DNA of 21,915 bases from Dunaliella salina (GCA_002284615.2 MU070504.1:31163-53077), one strand, 5' to 3'. Counted from the stretch's first letter, positions 1 to 9,360 are shown. Notes: generated by a model from the letters alone, not told the origin. Numbers and translations: made by a program.

Positions 1-25
1 ACACACACACACACACACACACACA
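1..25. repeat. (AC)n microsatellite at left edge
   Basis: Uninterrupted AC dinucleotides open the window. A longer AC tract closes it at 21868-21915, so the window may be bounded by simple-repeat breaks. Confidence 0.97.
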
Positions 26-841
26 TGGAAAAAACTTTGCTGTTAGACGCTGCTGGATGTCTAAAGAAGGCTGACATGCATATGACTACTTTACACTCAC
101 TCACACCCGGCCAGGCGTTGTTCCTGGCACTCTAAACCCTAAGGTCTTTAAAGGCAGGTCGGGTAGACCCGACAGATGTTGAAATGGCAATCAAGCAGTC
201 ATGGAAACTCTTGTAATCCCTCGAACTTCCTGCACAGGAGTGCACAAATGAAAAAAAAAAAACATGGACCAGGGAAAATGACATTATTGGACATTTTGGC
301 TCTGGATGCATGCATGTATGTCAATCCGCCAGAGTCTCACAAGGGGTATGCAGTTGTCACAAAGGAGCTTCCGTGCTTAAATCCAAGTAGCTGCCTCACA
401 GCTGTTGTAAGGAGGGGCTGCCCTGATTTGCTTAGTCTCTCTGTGCCGATTGTTCCCAACGTGCATCACGACACCTCTCCCTTTTTCTGGTTTTGCAATC
501 TTGTTCTGTCCCACAGGTTTTTCAGGTCATAACAGCCATGCTTGCTAGCATCAAGCCATCCCGGAAATGTTTGGTGAACAAGGAAAGATGGTGATGTAGA
601 GAACTTCACTCTTTACCAGGATGAGAGAACCTTGCTCTTCACACACAGGGATAGTCTTCATACACAGGGGTAAGCAAACTATTGCTTGTAACTCCTCAAA
701 ATCAGCAACCTGTAAGTTACAAAGGCCAGGCCAGGGGTAAGAAGGATGTCCCCATTTCTTGTGAAGGCTTGCCGAGCCAAAAACAGGCTGGGCCTATGAA
801 AGTGGGTACAGCTGTCTAAAGGGTTGAAGGGTCTAAAACAA
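26..841. other. Anonymous region, no gene recognised
   Basis: A 118-codon open frame on the + strand (176-532) is the longest here. It has no recognisable domain, contains a 12-base A run, and reads like chance open sequence. No RNA gene or transposon end was recognised. Confidence 0.4.
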
Positions 842-1190
842 TCAAGGTATTGGTCCATCCTCCTCACTCCCTCTCATGATTCCACTGCCCCTTGCATCAC
901 TACACTTGTTATCCCTGTCGAGCAGCTGCAGCCTGGCTTCCAGGTCATCAGTGTCTCCATGCCATGTGCGCTCTCGACAAAAACCAGGTTTCCTGAGCTT
1001 CTCCCTTGCAGCCGGCCTACTTTCACCTGCTATCTCCACTGCCTTGCTCAGCAATGGCTCCCGCTGCTGCAACTCCTGCTGCATCTGCTTGCATGTTGGT
1101 ACCGCCATACTGCTGCATCCCTAACCTCCTCTTACCATTGACTCCCATGGCACTGCCGCCAATAGCTTTCCCAACCACTTTCCAAGGCAT
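842..1190 (-). CDS. Coding-like stretch, possible first exon plus overlapping ORF (unrecognised)
   Basis: On the - strand an ATG at 1190 opens a frame beginning MPWKVVGKAIGGSAMG. It runs 54 codons plus two bases to a strong splice-donor match, AG then GTGAAAGT, with the GT at 1026-1025. Read without splicing it stops three bases later. An overlapping - frame (1108-842, 88 codons) is rich in charged residues and includes LEARLQLLDRDNKC. The two frames compete, so at most one is real, or one is an exon and the other downstream intron or exon. The GC-rich, codon-like composition stands out from the AT-richer flanks. No family is recognised and no acceptor or later exon could be placed. This is a candidate only. 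Confidence 0.2.
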
Positions 1191-1624
1191 CTTGGTTATG
1201 TTTGAAAATTCTTGTGTACTTATTGGCTTTTTAAGGCGGAATCCTCATGTTTTTGAAGTGCCCCTTGCTCCTACCAAGGGTGAGCCACATCCATCAAAGA
1301 GCCCCCCCGTGCCTTGCTTAGCCAAGGGCAAGGCTCGGCTGGGTGGCCACCCTCCTTTACTACAGGAAATATGCTCATCACTCTGAAGCGCTTCCCAAGC
1401 TTCAAAGCATTTCCACAGGGCCAGGCTACATTTTCTGTAGTAGAAATGCCATTTCCTGAAACCCAGGCTGCCCCTACATGAGTGCCTTGGCTGCAGCCTT
1501 TTGCGCCTCTCCTTTGGGCACTTGCACATTTACCTACCAGCTTAGTGCTTCAGTGTTTGCATAATCACCTACACGTCTGGGAGTGAGTCCAGAAAATATT
1601 TGAGCGGGAATGTCTCTCCTCCAC

Positions 1625-1662
1625 TCGTGTGGACCTGCTCAACTTGTGTGGACCTGCTCAAA
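1625..1662. repeat. 19-bp tandem duplication
   Basis: Two adjacent copies share GTGTGGACCTGCTCAA exactly (1627-1642 and 1646-1661), with period 19. Confidence 0.85.
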
Positions 1663-1790
1663 CTTTCAAAGTATGATCTCTTTATGCTGGAATGTTCTTT
1701 GAGTGCGTGGCTTAATCCTCATGAAATTAGAAGGGAAAGCCAAGCATTTGACAGTGAGGGACAGAGAGAGAATTGTATGCTGAGATGAAG

Positions 1791-1857
1791 GATAACCTGC
1801 TTCCATCAAGGGGCTGAGATAATGGATAACCTGCTTCCATATCAAGAGGCCTGAGCA
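1791..1857. repeat. 34-bp imperfect tandem duplication
   Basis: GATAACCTGCTTCCAT starts at 1791 and again at 1825, and both copies are followed by a CAAG(A/G)GGC(C)TGAG variant. Small indels separate the copies. Confidence 0.85.
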
Positions 1858-1958
1858 TGCTGAAGTAGTATGGGCGTCACATTGATAGGTCCAGCACCAC
1901 CACAAGCTGAGGGGGGAATTTTAGTTCTTTCATTCCAAGCCGAAATGGGGGTCTATGT

Positions 1959-1976
1959 CCCCCCCCCCCCCCCCCC
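1959..1976. repeat. Poly-C tract (18 bp)
   Basis: An uninterrupted run of 18 C on the + strand. Its length may be uncertain for sequencing reasons, and it could form a G-rich structure on the other strand. Confidence 0.9.
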
Positions 1977-2347
1977 TTGACCATTATTTAACCCTGGAAT
2001 GTATTGTAATTAACTGCAATATTATAAGAGGCGGCATGGGCGTAGGAATAGGTGTAGGACTAGTATGCCAAGAGCCGGTGTGCCAAAAATGGTGGGAAAT
2101 AGTTCTGGCCCTCTTAGGGGTGTTCACAAGATGACTTTCACCAAATGACTTGAAAATTTGAAAATAGGTGCGCGTTGGGTAAATACGAAGGGCTGCATGC
2201 TTGGAATTTCAAAAGTCAGCTCAGGGTGAGGTCTCAGGGGAGCTCCCAACCTCGTTTCAGATCAGGTCATGGGGTTACCATGCATAATCTTTAATGACTG
2301 GCCAGGGAACAACCCGAATCTTGCCTTTTTATTTTGGCAGGCGCCTG

Positions 2348-3219
2348 CTATTCAAAGCTATCTGTAGACATGCTGTTAGTGGGGAATAACTCCCAGATAG
2401 GCAAGCGGGCTTGGGAAATGTGTGTTTTGGCCATTTTTTGCATACAAGGATGGGCATAAAAGATGTTGAGTGCTATTTCCCTGTCCGAAATTGGGCACAG
2501 ATCCTTAACATGATATGATACAGTAGTACGAGCAAAATGGGGCGGAAACAATGATGCTCAGGGCTGATGCCAGAAAGCCTGCCAGAATCGTTGCTTTTTA
2601 ATGCTAAAAGTGTGTGTTTGAGCCCACCCCTGGCCAGCCAAGCAATATTTCTGTGCAATTCTTGTTGCAAAACCTTTCTTTTATCACAAGCTATCTGACC
2701 GTTTGCTGCTTGACCCAAACGGATGACTTGCAGGATGACCCCCATTTTGAGATAGTCATTTGCCTTAGTGCTGACACAGAAAATGGGTTTTGTTGCATCA
2801 GGTGCCTCCAGGATTTTGGGGTCCACAAGATCAAGGCGTACAAAACGCACGGGCATGATGGTGTCTGTGCGCCCTTGTTTGAGCACACCACCATGCGCTG
2901 CTCCCTCGTACTTGCATACCATCCCCTGGAAACCTTCCCAGACCTTTCTTGTGCCCAGAGCCACCCTACAAGGCAGGGCCTGCAAGGTTTGGAGCAGCGC
3001 ATGGTCAGCTGTCCTGCAATTTGTGTTATGGTGATAACCATGTGGGGAGTATGTCAGGTGTACTGCAGTGGTGTTCCCAAACTTCGAATGTGTGCATTTT
3101 GAACTTATTGACTCCTGATGATGTTTCTCAAGTGCGCAAGTGTACCCAGCAGGCCGGCAGGTGAGCATGCATGAGCTGTATGCGCACCTGACCCCTTGCC
3201 ACCCACTCAGCATGTTCAC
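2348..3219 (-). pseudogene. Unrecognised coding-like relic, frameshifted
   Basis: A 248-codon - strand frame (3219-2473) has protein-like composition in its second half, for example MPVRFVRLDLVDPKILEAPD and KANDYLKMGVILQVIRLGQA. Its C-terminal end overlaps a second - frame (2551-2348) that also reads protein-like (CPISDREIALNIFYAHPCMQ). The switch of plausible coding sense between frames near 2520-2480 suggests a frameshift or a missed splice. No domain family is recognised. A + strand ORF (2614-3102) lies opposite and looks less protein-like. It may be a decayed host gene or an unclassified transposon protein, and the next feature upstream on the same strand (3481-3795) may belong to it. Confidence 0.3.
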
Positions 3220-3480
3220 AGCCTGCAGCTGAAGCCTGGCCGCAGGATGTCCTTCCTCGTGTCTTGGAGCATGTCTGGGACAGGGTGGGGCAGGCTGTCG
3301 GAGCTGCTCCAGGCTGCTCCTTCCTGTTGGTCAAACCTTCGTGACAGCTGCCTGTCGCTCCAGCTGTGGGGAGTCGCAGCCTTACAATTGAAATAATGAT
3401 TCATTGGATGATAAAGAGTAATTGTGCCCCAAAATCAGCGAGTTTGATGGCCCATCAGGAAGGCGATTTGACCGGATCTG
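3220..3480. other. GC-rich spacer with short coding-like + frame
   Basis: A + frame through about 3205-3343 includes QDVLPRVLEHVWDRVGQAVG and then stops. It follows possible acceptor-like CAG sites and precedes a GTGACA. The match to an exon is weak and no family is recognised. Confidence 0.15.
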
Positions 3481-3795
3481 TCAAAATTTTGAACCTGCCA
3501 GCTGGTGCACGGGGATGCTCATGAGACAAGTGCAGACGGATTTTTCAATTTGCATTTCATGGGTCCAAAATCTGTAACTGAGCTCCATGTATTTTTTGGG
3601 AAGGCGGTCCGGTCTATGTCCGGACCCATCCCTCCTGTACCTCACCAGCCACTGCACCATCCCACATTCTGAGACCAGGTTTTCCAACCAATTTTGCACC
3701 ATAAAACCGCTCATGAAGTCAAAAATGGATTTGGAGCAACTTGTTCTGGGGGTGAACACCACTACCTTGGAGGCCATCATCCATGAACTTAACAT
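3481..3795 (-). CDS. Unrecognised coding-like ORF, 104 codons
   Basis: A - strand frame from ATG at 3795 to TGA at 3483-3481. The middle reads like a folded protein: FMSGFMVQNWLENLVSECGM followed by LVRYRRDGSGHRPDRL and KKYMELSYRFW. Upstream it runs into a 31-bp tandem duplication that has altered the 5' end. No family is recognised. Position and strand are compatible with an upstream exon or fragment of the relic at 2348-3219, but no splice sites were confirmed. It could be a chance frame. Confidence 0.25.
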   Translation of the reverse strand: MLSSWMMASKVVVFTPRTSCSKSIFDFMSGFMVQNWLENLVSECGMVQWLVRYRRDGSGHRPDRLPKKYMELSYRFWTHEMQIEKSVCTCLMSIPVHQLAGSKF

Positions 3796-3839
3796 TTTTG
3801 ATGTTCGTCATCCATGAATTTAACATTTTTGATGTTTGG
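3778..3839. repeat. 31-bp tandem duplication (two units)
   Basis: CATCCATGAA(C/T)TTAACATTTTTGATGTT repeats at 3778 and 3809 with very few differences, indicating a recent slippage or duplication event. Confidence 0.9.
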
Positions 3840-4222
3840 GGAATAAGTGTGAAGTCCAACTCGTCAAAATCTAGTTAATCTGGGACCTCATTCGCCCTTC
3901 TGATTGGATTGATCATTAGTCAGAGGCGCTCTTAGGCTGCCTTTTCAACTTTTCGCGAACAAATATTTCTGTCCCCCATATGAAGCTTCTTGACTGTAGA
4001 TGAGTTAGAATGTTATGATATGGTGCCATGTAGTGATGCACAAAACATGCACACTTGTGACATGAGCCGGTGATAGTGCACCGAGGTGTGCGCCCTTGTC
4101 CTTGCACCAAGAGGTTTCATCTGCCGCACGCAAGCGCTCATGCAAGAACTCAAGACAGCAGAGTAGTACTGGCTTGGCAGCACACCAAAGAATCTTAATG
4201 CAAGCATAACATGCTCGTGCAG
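3840..4222. other. Upstream flank / probable intron of the WD40 gene
   Basis: No WD40-like exon is recognisable here on the + strand. The stretch ends in CGTGCAG (4216-4222), an acceptable 3' splice site for the exon that follows. Earlier exons of the WD40 gene must lie further upstream, be too diverged to see, or be missing. A 185-codon - strand frame (4570-4013) overlaps and is judged a shadow. Confidence 0.35.
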
Positions 4223-4888
4223 GTCCCTAGCTCCAGCGTGGCTGAGTACCATGTGAGCGGCAGTCTGTTGGGACAGCCTGGCCGCTATGTGCTTCGCTCC
4301 GCGTTTGGTGGGGCCCACTCCTCCTTCGTGGTGCATGGCTCGGAGGACTGCCTGGTGCGTTTTGTTCACATCAGCAAAGATTAAACATGCGGAGTACCTT
4401 TTGCTTTGCTCTTGTAGTGTTGCACGGTGCCCATGTGGGACAAACACTTGCGCAGGATGAGAAGCTGCACACATGCTTGCATACATGTGGGCTTTGCATT
4501 TGCAGTCTGTTACGGTTCTTGCAGTTGTAGTCTGAAGAGTCTTGCTTTCCGCGGCCTGTTTTGTTATCACGGTCTGTTAGGAATTTTGCATTCACAGTCT
4601 GTTTTGCCTTCACAATCCGTACCAGACAGCCTTGACGAGATATGCTCTTCATCACTGCAAGCCTGAGTGCAAGGGTGCCAATGCTGTTTGTGGATAATTT
4701 ACGCGCAGGTGTACTTGTGGCATCGGGACAGCTCAGAGCTGCTCCTGCAATTAGAGGGACACAGCGCAACCGTGAATGCATGTTCCTGGAATCCAACCAA
4801 CCCGCACCTGCTTGTGTCAGCCTCAGACGACCGCACCATCCGTGTTTGGATGAGCGAGGCGTCCCTGTCATCATCAGGGCATAGGTAG
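4223..4888 (+). CDS. WDR26: WDR26/GID7-type WD40 protein, last two exons (partial)
   Basis: Two exons are supported, 4223-4354 and 4709-4888, joined in phase 0 across an intron with GT (4355) and AG (4708) ends. The penultimate exon encodes [11 protein letters not shown] then [10 protein letters not shown]. The last exon encodes VYLWHRD, then [20 protein letters not shown] and [10 protein letters not shown], stopping at TAG 4888. The order R-[YF]-x-[IL]-R-S-x-FGG, GSED-x-x-VY[IL]WHR, GH-x-x-TVN-x-x-SWNP, SASDD-x-TIR[IV]W is diagnostic of the C-terminal blades of WDR26/Gid7, a subunit of the CTLH/GID E3 ubiquitin ligase. The tail after the last blade is only about 13 residues. The 5' exons (LisH/CTLH and earlier WD40 blades) were not found, so this is the 3' end of a gene or a truncated copy. 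The start of the first exon is inferred from a CAG at 4220-4222. Confidence 0.8.
4355..4708 (+). other. Intron of the WD40 gene (354 bp)
   Basis: It begins GTGCGT and ends ACGCGCAG. Removing it joins ...GSEDCL to VYLWHRD..., exactly restoring the WDR26 GSED-x-x-VYLW motif. The reading frame is phase 0 on both sides. Confidence 0.8.
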
Positions 4889-4985
4889 CTAAAGGTAGCG
4901 CTTAGATTGACAAGGGGCTAGGCTCCAGGGAAAGGGCGCTGTGCATCTGCACACTGTGCAAGTGAAGGCATGGATGAGCGAGGCG
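4847..4985. repeat. 15-bp direct repeat spanning the WD40 stop
   Basis: TGGATGAGCGAGGCG occurs at 4847-4861, inside the last codons after the final WD40 blade, and exactly again at 4971-4985 in the 3' UTR. It is probably a local duplication. Confidence 0.8.
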
Positions 4986-5010
4986 ATGTAGGTGCACAGA
5001 CCAATGAGTG

Positions 5011-5015
5011 TGTAA
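5011..5015 (+). promoter_or_regulatory. Candidate TGTAA polyadenylation signal
   Basis: TGTAA lies 123 bases after the WD40 stop codon. TGTAA is the usual polyadenylation signal in chlorophyte nuclear genes. The match is short, so support is positional. Confidence 0.4.
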
Positions 5016-5145
5016 CACATGCAGGTGTGTCCATGGTGGTATGCATAGGCATGAAGGGGAGGAAAGCGGGAAGCATGCCCAGGCTCTTTCACGCATCATA
5101 TCGACTAATTTTGAGGCCGGCTGAGCACCAATGGGTGACTGTGCG

Positions 5146-5148
<3 letters not shown>

Positions 5149-5175
<27 letters not shown>
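5149..5175. repeat. (CTG)9 trinucleotide repeat
   Basis: Nine perfect CTG units. Confidence 0.95.
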
Positions 5176-5177
<2 letters not shown>

Positions 5178-6151
5178 ACCCCTGGTATTCGTGACATTGC
5201 TTTTCCAACAAAAGCAGCTAGGTGTTCTGCATCTGCAAAATACCGCATAGACAGGCTGCCACTGTGCTCAGGCAGCTATAGTAAACACAACTTTGGTCGC
5301 AAACTGAGAAAGAGCATCATCAATTTTGCACTTGTGCTGCATAGGTGTGTCAAAGCAGTGTTGCCTAGGGAGCAGCATGTTATTGGGAGTCCCTAACTAG
5401 CACTCAGGAGACATGCACTGCCAAAACATCCAGGCACTGCTGAGCATGAGGTACAGCATGGCTGCACTGCCTAAGCCTTACATGCTTTGTACATTATGCT
5501 TTGAGAAAAGGCAGTACCTGTGCTTTCTCATGATTAGGGTGGGCTTGTAAGGTGGTACTTGCAAGGCGACACATGCGAGGTCACTTAAAGTTCCTTCTGT
5601 GAAGAGCACACTCACTAGACTTCATGCAATTCATGCATCATCATACACAGGCATCGTTGCTTTGTGCCCATTAGAGTCCATGCGTGATTGAGCTTGCATA
5701 TCGTTCCTCTGAATGGACTGAGGCATGAATGCTTCTCTCCCTACCCATGAACTTCTTCTGCTTCTTTCATCCAGCAATGAAGTCTGATCTGTCTAAAATC
5801 TGCACCACCAGAAAATGATGTCATTTCAATCATCTTCCAGGCTTTTTTGTAATGCATTTTTCTTTGGTTGTGGTGGATCTTCCGATCCCAATTTTTGAAT
5901 ATGTCCGCTGGTGAAACAAAGCAATATTTTGTACTTGTACTGCAAATGCCTGCGATACAGTCTTCTTGTTGCATAAAGGCTCTGCTTGCAGCACTTAGGA
6001 ACAATTAATTGGTTACCAACGATCAGTCGTTGCGATCGCCTCCATAAAAGTCGACTCAGCTAGGTAACAGCGGACGTTCTTGTAATAAGGTAAAATGATT
6101 CCTGGTTACCTGCATAATCGCAATTCACAGAGTCGACACAAGGTGCCGCGT
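5176..6151. other. Anonymous region, no gene recognised
   Basis: No RNA gene or known element was seen. An 87-codon - frame (6004-5741) contains FKNWDRKIHHNQRKMHYKKA and is moderately protein-like, but nothing identifies it. Confidence 0.35.
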
Positions 6152-6340
6152 ACCCGTCCAAATTGGACCATCGGAATTTCAGGATTTAGGATGCGGAATC
6201 GCTTTGTGATTGATTCAAGACCAGGATCATGAAATCAGAACATAAGTCCCACTCACCTGTCCAAATTGGATCATCGGGATTTCAGGATTTGGGGCACGGA
6301 ATCGCTTTGTGCCTGATCCAGTACAAGATTATGAAATCAG
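6152..6340. repeat. 102/103-bp period tandem duplication
   Basis: The block CC(C/T)GTCCAAATTGGA(C/T)CATCG starting near 6153 recurs near 6256. Both are followed by TTTCAGGATTT, GGAATCGCTTTGTG and ATGAAATCAGA. The copies differ by scattered substitutions, so the duplication is not recent. Confidence 0.85.
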
Positions 6341-6344
6341 ACTG

Positions 6345-6405
6345 ACGATGCATGGCAGCATCATCTGTAACCATGATGGTTACAGGCTGACAATGCATGG
6401 TAGCA
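6345..6405. repeat. Perfect 10-bp inverted repeat within a direct repeat
   Basis: CTGTAACCAT-G-ATGGTTACAG (6365-6385) is a perfect palindrome with a one-base centre. It is flanked by two copies of GAC(G/A)ATGCATGG(C/T)AGCA. The nested arrangement could be a small transposon scar or a structured site. Confidence 0.7.
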
Positions 6406-6841
6406 AGTTCATAAGGTAGCCTGCAGCCTCAGATTCTGGCTGATGGGGTTCAGTGCTTGCACAAAAAATTGGTTACTACTAATACAAACTCTTTCTGAAA
6501 ACAAATTCCAACTTTTCATTACACTTTCTAAATTTATTCGACCAACTGCACCCCGCAGCAGCGCCACCAGTTGTAAACTTGAGAGTTGTATAGGAGTAGG
6601 CGTCAAAGAGTGGAGGAACAGGATCCGAAAAATATTGATTACAATGGGGCTTTTGCCTCCAGCCTGAAAGTTAGTTGAAGATATTGCCAGTTCAGTTGCA
6701 AATGAATCTGAGAAACAAGGAGCTTTTCTTTCAGAAGAGAGCAACTTGCTGAATTGAATCCTGGGGCTCATCATGATGATATTTGAAAAGTTGCTCTTTC
6801 TGATTTAGTTCAGGTCGTTTGATAATGATGTTGACTGCCTG
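6406..6841. other. Anonymous region upstream of LINE copy 1
   Basis: A 121-codon - frame (6774-6409) has no recognisable motif. The LINE copy that follows has no recognisable sequence here, so its 5' truncation point is probably close to 6840. Confidence 0.35.
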
Positions 6842-7098
6842 GCAAATGTTCGCGGTGCAGTTACTAGTGCTGGAGATTTTCATGTAACTCACATGTTGTA
6901 TGCGGATGACCTTTGCCTCACTGCCAGTCATCCCACTGAGCTCAGCGCATGTTGGATAGGTTACATGGGTATGTGCAAAAGAAAGGATTAAGTATCAACG
7001 TGTCGAAGTCTGAGGTTGTGTCCTTCAATTCAAAAGGAAATAATGTTCCTATTTTCAACCTAGGTGGCGAGCACCTCGTGCGTGCTGAGTCATTCAAA
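6842..7098 (+). pseudogene. LINE copy 1: reverse-transcriptase palm fragment with YADD
   Basis: The + strand encodes VTHMLYADDLCLTASHPTEL, with the RT catalytic YADD at 6899-6910. After a small frameshift near 6945 it continues MLDRLHGYVQKKGLSINVSK and SEVVSFNSKG, ending in AESFK at 7098. This is RT motif C and the following thumb-side region of a non-LTR retrotransposon. The reading resumes at 7453 with FKYLGMLFTKHFN, so the frame is interrupted by the 354-bp insertion at 7099-7452. The copy is 5'-truncated and frameshifted, so it is not functional. Confidence 0.85.
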
Positions 7099-7452
7099 CT
7101 GGAACTATTTTCACTGAGCATACCCTGAAGCGATTCAAACAACTAGGATTGGATCATCAGCGTGCCATGAAGCTTGCTCATCAACTTCATGCCCATTCCA
7201 TTCAATATGCCCACAAACTAGTCACCACACGCCGTGCTGTTGAAAACAACTTGAAGAATACTTCCCACAGCCAGGTTCTAGAGCCAGGTGCTTCTAGTAA
7301 CTCTCCAGATCCACATGAGCATTCTCTTTTTCATACCTTGTGGTGGAGGGGGCACACGGCTCTTTTTTGAGCCGATGTGTCTCCTTTTCCTTAATTGATG
7401 TAGGGAGAGTTTCTCTGCTTACGTAGTTTTTCTTTTCTTTTCTTTCTTTTCT
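7099..7452 (+). mobile_element. 5'-truncated (TTTTC)-tailed LINE insertion, family B copy 1
   Basis: This segment splits LINE copy 1 and is flanked by TTCAAA at 7093-7098 and 7453-7458 (target-site duplication). It encodes on + the C-terminal end of another LINE ORF (GTIFTEHTLKRFKQLGLDHQ, then KLAHQLHAHSIQYAHKLVTT) and ends VLEPGASSNSPDPH. The 3' UTR has a hairpin at 7357-7374 and finishes in TTTTCTTTTC-type repeats. Truncation at the 5' end plus a 3' simple-repeat tail plus a short duplication is the signature of target-primed reverse transcription. The normal PDPH stop is altered (CATGAG instead of CATTAG). Confidence 0.85.
7357..7374 (+). other. 3'-UTR stem-loop of family B LINE
   Basis: CGGCTC-TTTTTT-GAGCCG is a perfect 6-bp stem with a six-T loop, located about 70 bases before the tail. 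Equivalent hairpins occur at 15695-15710 and 18877-18887. Confidence 0.65.
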
Positions 7453-7869
7453 TTCAAATACTTGGGTATGCTGTTTACGAAACATTTTAACCCCCTTGCC
7501 TCTTTTGAGCATATGTGTGCACCTTTCTTGGCTGGATATCGTCGTATTAGGCACGTTGCAGATGAATATAAGCTAGCAGATAGGCCTCGTACCATTTTTT
7601 GGTTGACTTAGACATATGCTCTCCCTGCTAGCATGTATGCTAGTCAAATTTGGGGTACCAGTTTTATGAGACCAGGAGGTAACCTGCCCGTTGCAGACTG
7701 TGCACCTGTGTTTACTGAAGCAAATTCTCGGAGTGAAAAAAACAACACCAAATTGGTCTGTGATGCGTGAATGTGGGTTTGAACCATTAAGGATTACAAG
7801 GGTTACAATGGTGGCCTACAGCCCGATACTCTGGCTGGTCGGCTGCTGGTGAAACAATCTCAGCCAGCA
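7453..7869 (+). pseudogene. LINE copy 1 continued: RT C-terminal side
   Basis: It resumes the interrupted RT frame: FKYLGMLFTKHFN, RRIRHVADEYKLADRP, YALPASMYASQIWGTSFM. These match the same segments of copy 6 (16207-15890 on -) and copy 2. It contains an in-frame stop (TAG near 7610) and loses frame near 7760. The right boundary is unclear, because it meets LINE copy 2 in opposite orientation near 7870-7890. Confidence 0.8.
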
Positions 7870-7879
7870 TCAAAAATTG

Positions 7880-8689
7880 AAACCAACTCAGACAAAAATT
7901 TCAAAAAAAACTGTACGAGTCTTGATTTAGAAATGTATTGATCTCAGGACCAGCCAATACGTGGTAGCTCGCCAAAAAAGGAATGAAGTCAGTGTTTGGA
8001 AGTTGGGCAAAAGTATGTAATGGTTTGAAAAGATCAATGAACAAGTCCTTGTATTTTCTGCGCAGCTCACACATCTCCAGGCAATTGCGATAGAAGAGAG
8101 CATGTTTCTCGTCCTGGACTTCAGCGCAATCACACTTATTGCAAATATTTGAACCATTTAGCCATTTACAGGATTCGACCTTCAAGCAGTGGGCACGGAG
8201 GCTAAACCTGCTCACATTCCTCATGACTCCTTTATCCAAATCTCTAAATAAATATGTTGGGATACAAAAGGGTGTGCGTGCTGTTTGATTTAAAGGTCTT
8301 CCGCACCAATGATGGTAAGTCACTGCTTTCCTGTTCACTCCTCGGGGACTCAAAGCATCCGCTTCCCTCCATACCTTTTGCTGCCTGTACCTCAAATCCC
8401 CTAAGAATCCTGCATGGGGATCTTAGAAGCACTCAGCATCTTCTGCTTAAACATGTCCTCATGGCGCATGCCATTAAAGGCTGTAGACACTTGTGCAGAC
8501 CAGCAAGACTCTTCCCTAGTAGCCAAGCCTAAATCCGCTTTCAGCACTTTTTGTTAATGTCTCACTGCTTGAATCAAGCTTACTGTTGAAAAACTTAACA
8601 GTGGTTCTAAACCAATAAAATTGTAGAAGCTCTTGGCCACACTCTCTCAATACTGGCCAGTTCGTGGCAGAACACACCTAGAAATCGCC
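7880..8689 (-). pseudogene. LINE copy 2: C-terminal domain with Cys/His cluster
   Basis: The - strand follows the RT of copy 2 and encodes the post-RT region of this family: TYHHWCGRPLN, YLFRDLDKGVMRNVSRF, LKVESCKWLNGSNICNKCDC and VQDEKHALFYRNC. The pattern C-x2-C-x9-H-x5/6-C resembles the zinc-knuckle-like cluster seen in many LINE ORF2 C-termini and recurs in copies 3, 4, 6 and 7. The frame breaks several times between 8690 and 8395. Confidence 0.75.
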
Positions 8690-9360
8690 TTAAGGGCATA
8701 ATTGCCTTTTCTGCAACTGGCTTTTGCACGCACTGCCTTCTCGTAGGTATTCAGTTCCCCACACTTGGCACGCATACATCCCGGCCGGAATGCCATACAC
8801 CTTAGAGAGCCAAATCAGAGCGTGTGGCTTATTCCTCAGACCATGTTCATGCACAAACTTCTTGATCCTTTGTTGGGCAGCCATGTAAGGCCGCACAGCA
8901 AATTCCCTTGACACCTTCAAATTCGTGTGCTTGTCAACAAGCATACCGAGGTATTTAAACTGCTCCTTTTTAGGTAGAGCCACATCTCCATACATGAAGG
9001 TAGGCAAGGAAGAACAAGGCCTACTATTAGAGTGTACGACCTCTGACTTGGACGTGTTGACAGCCCTTTTTTCGCTGCATATGTCTGAAACCTATTTAAC
9101 ATAAGCTGCATTTCACCTGGGTCATTAGTAGTTAAACTCAAGTCATCTGCATACAGCATGTATGGCACACCATTTACTCCATCTCCTATCAAGGCACCTT
9201 TTATCCCTTCACTGATGTGTCTGCCCATGTCATTGATGTACAGAGAAAACAAGAGAGGGGACAGAGGGCAACCTTGCTTAACTCCATTTGTAGGATGCAC
9301 ACGTGCCCTTTTATCCCCATCCATCAAAATATATTCATCATCCTGGTACATCTCTTTAAT
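8690..9360 (-). pseudogene. LINE copy 2: RT palm with motif B and YADD
   Basis: From ATG at 9351 the - frame gives GVKQGCPLSPLLFSLYINDM (RT motif B) and VPYMLYADDLSLTTND, with YADD at 9153-9142. A deletion of about 4 bases near 9070 shifts the frame, and the next frame continues SKSEVVHSNS, FKYLGMLVDKHTN and PAGMYACQVWGTEYLR. Motif A of the same RT lies on the other side of an inserted element (9533-9716). The catalytic residues are intact but the ORF is frameshifted and interrupted. Confidence 0.88.

Larger units (their letters stand above)
1191..2347. other. Anonymous region with short tandem duplications
   Basis: No gene is supported. The open frames present (for example 1245-1529 on -) show no recognisable motif. 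The region carries two short tandem duplications and an 18-bp C tract, listed separately. Confidence 0.4.

Noticed and set aside
176..532. 118-codon + strand ORF
   Set aside because: No domain, irregular composition and a poly-A-encoded lysine run; no splice or promoter support.
2614..3102. 162-codon + strand ORF
   Set aside because: It lies opposite a longer and more protein-like - strand frame. No motif.
3205..3343. WD40 or CTLH exon upstream of the WDR26-like gene
   Set aside because: The short open frame (DVLPRVLEHVWDRVGQAVG) has no WD40 signature and lacks convincing splice sites.
4013..4874. 185- and 167-codon - strand ORFs opposite the WD40 exons
   Set aside because: They are antisense to the well-supported WD40 exons and intron; no recognised motif.
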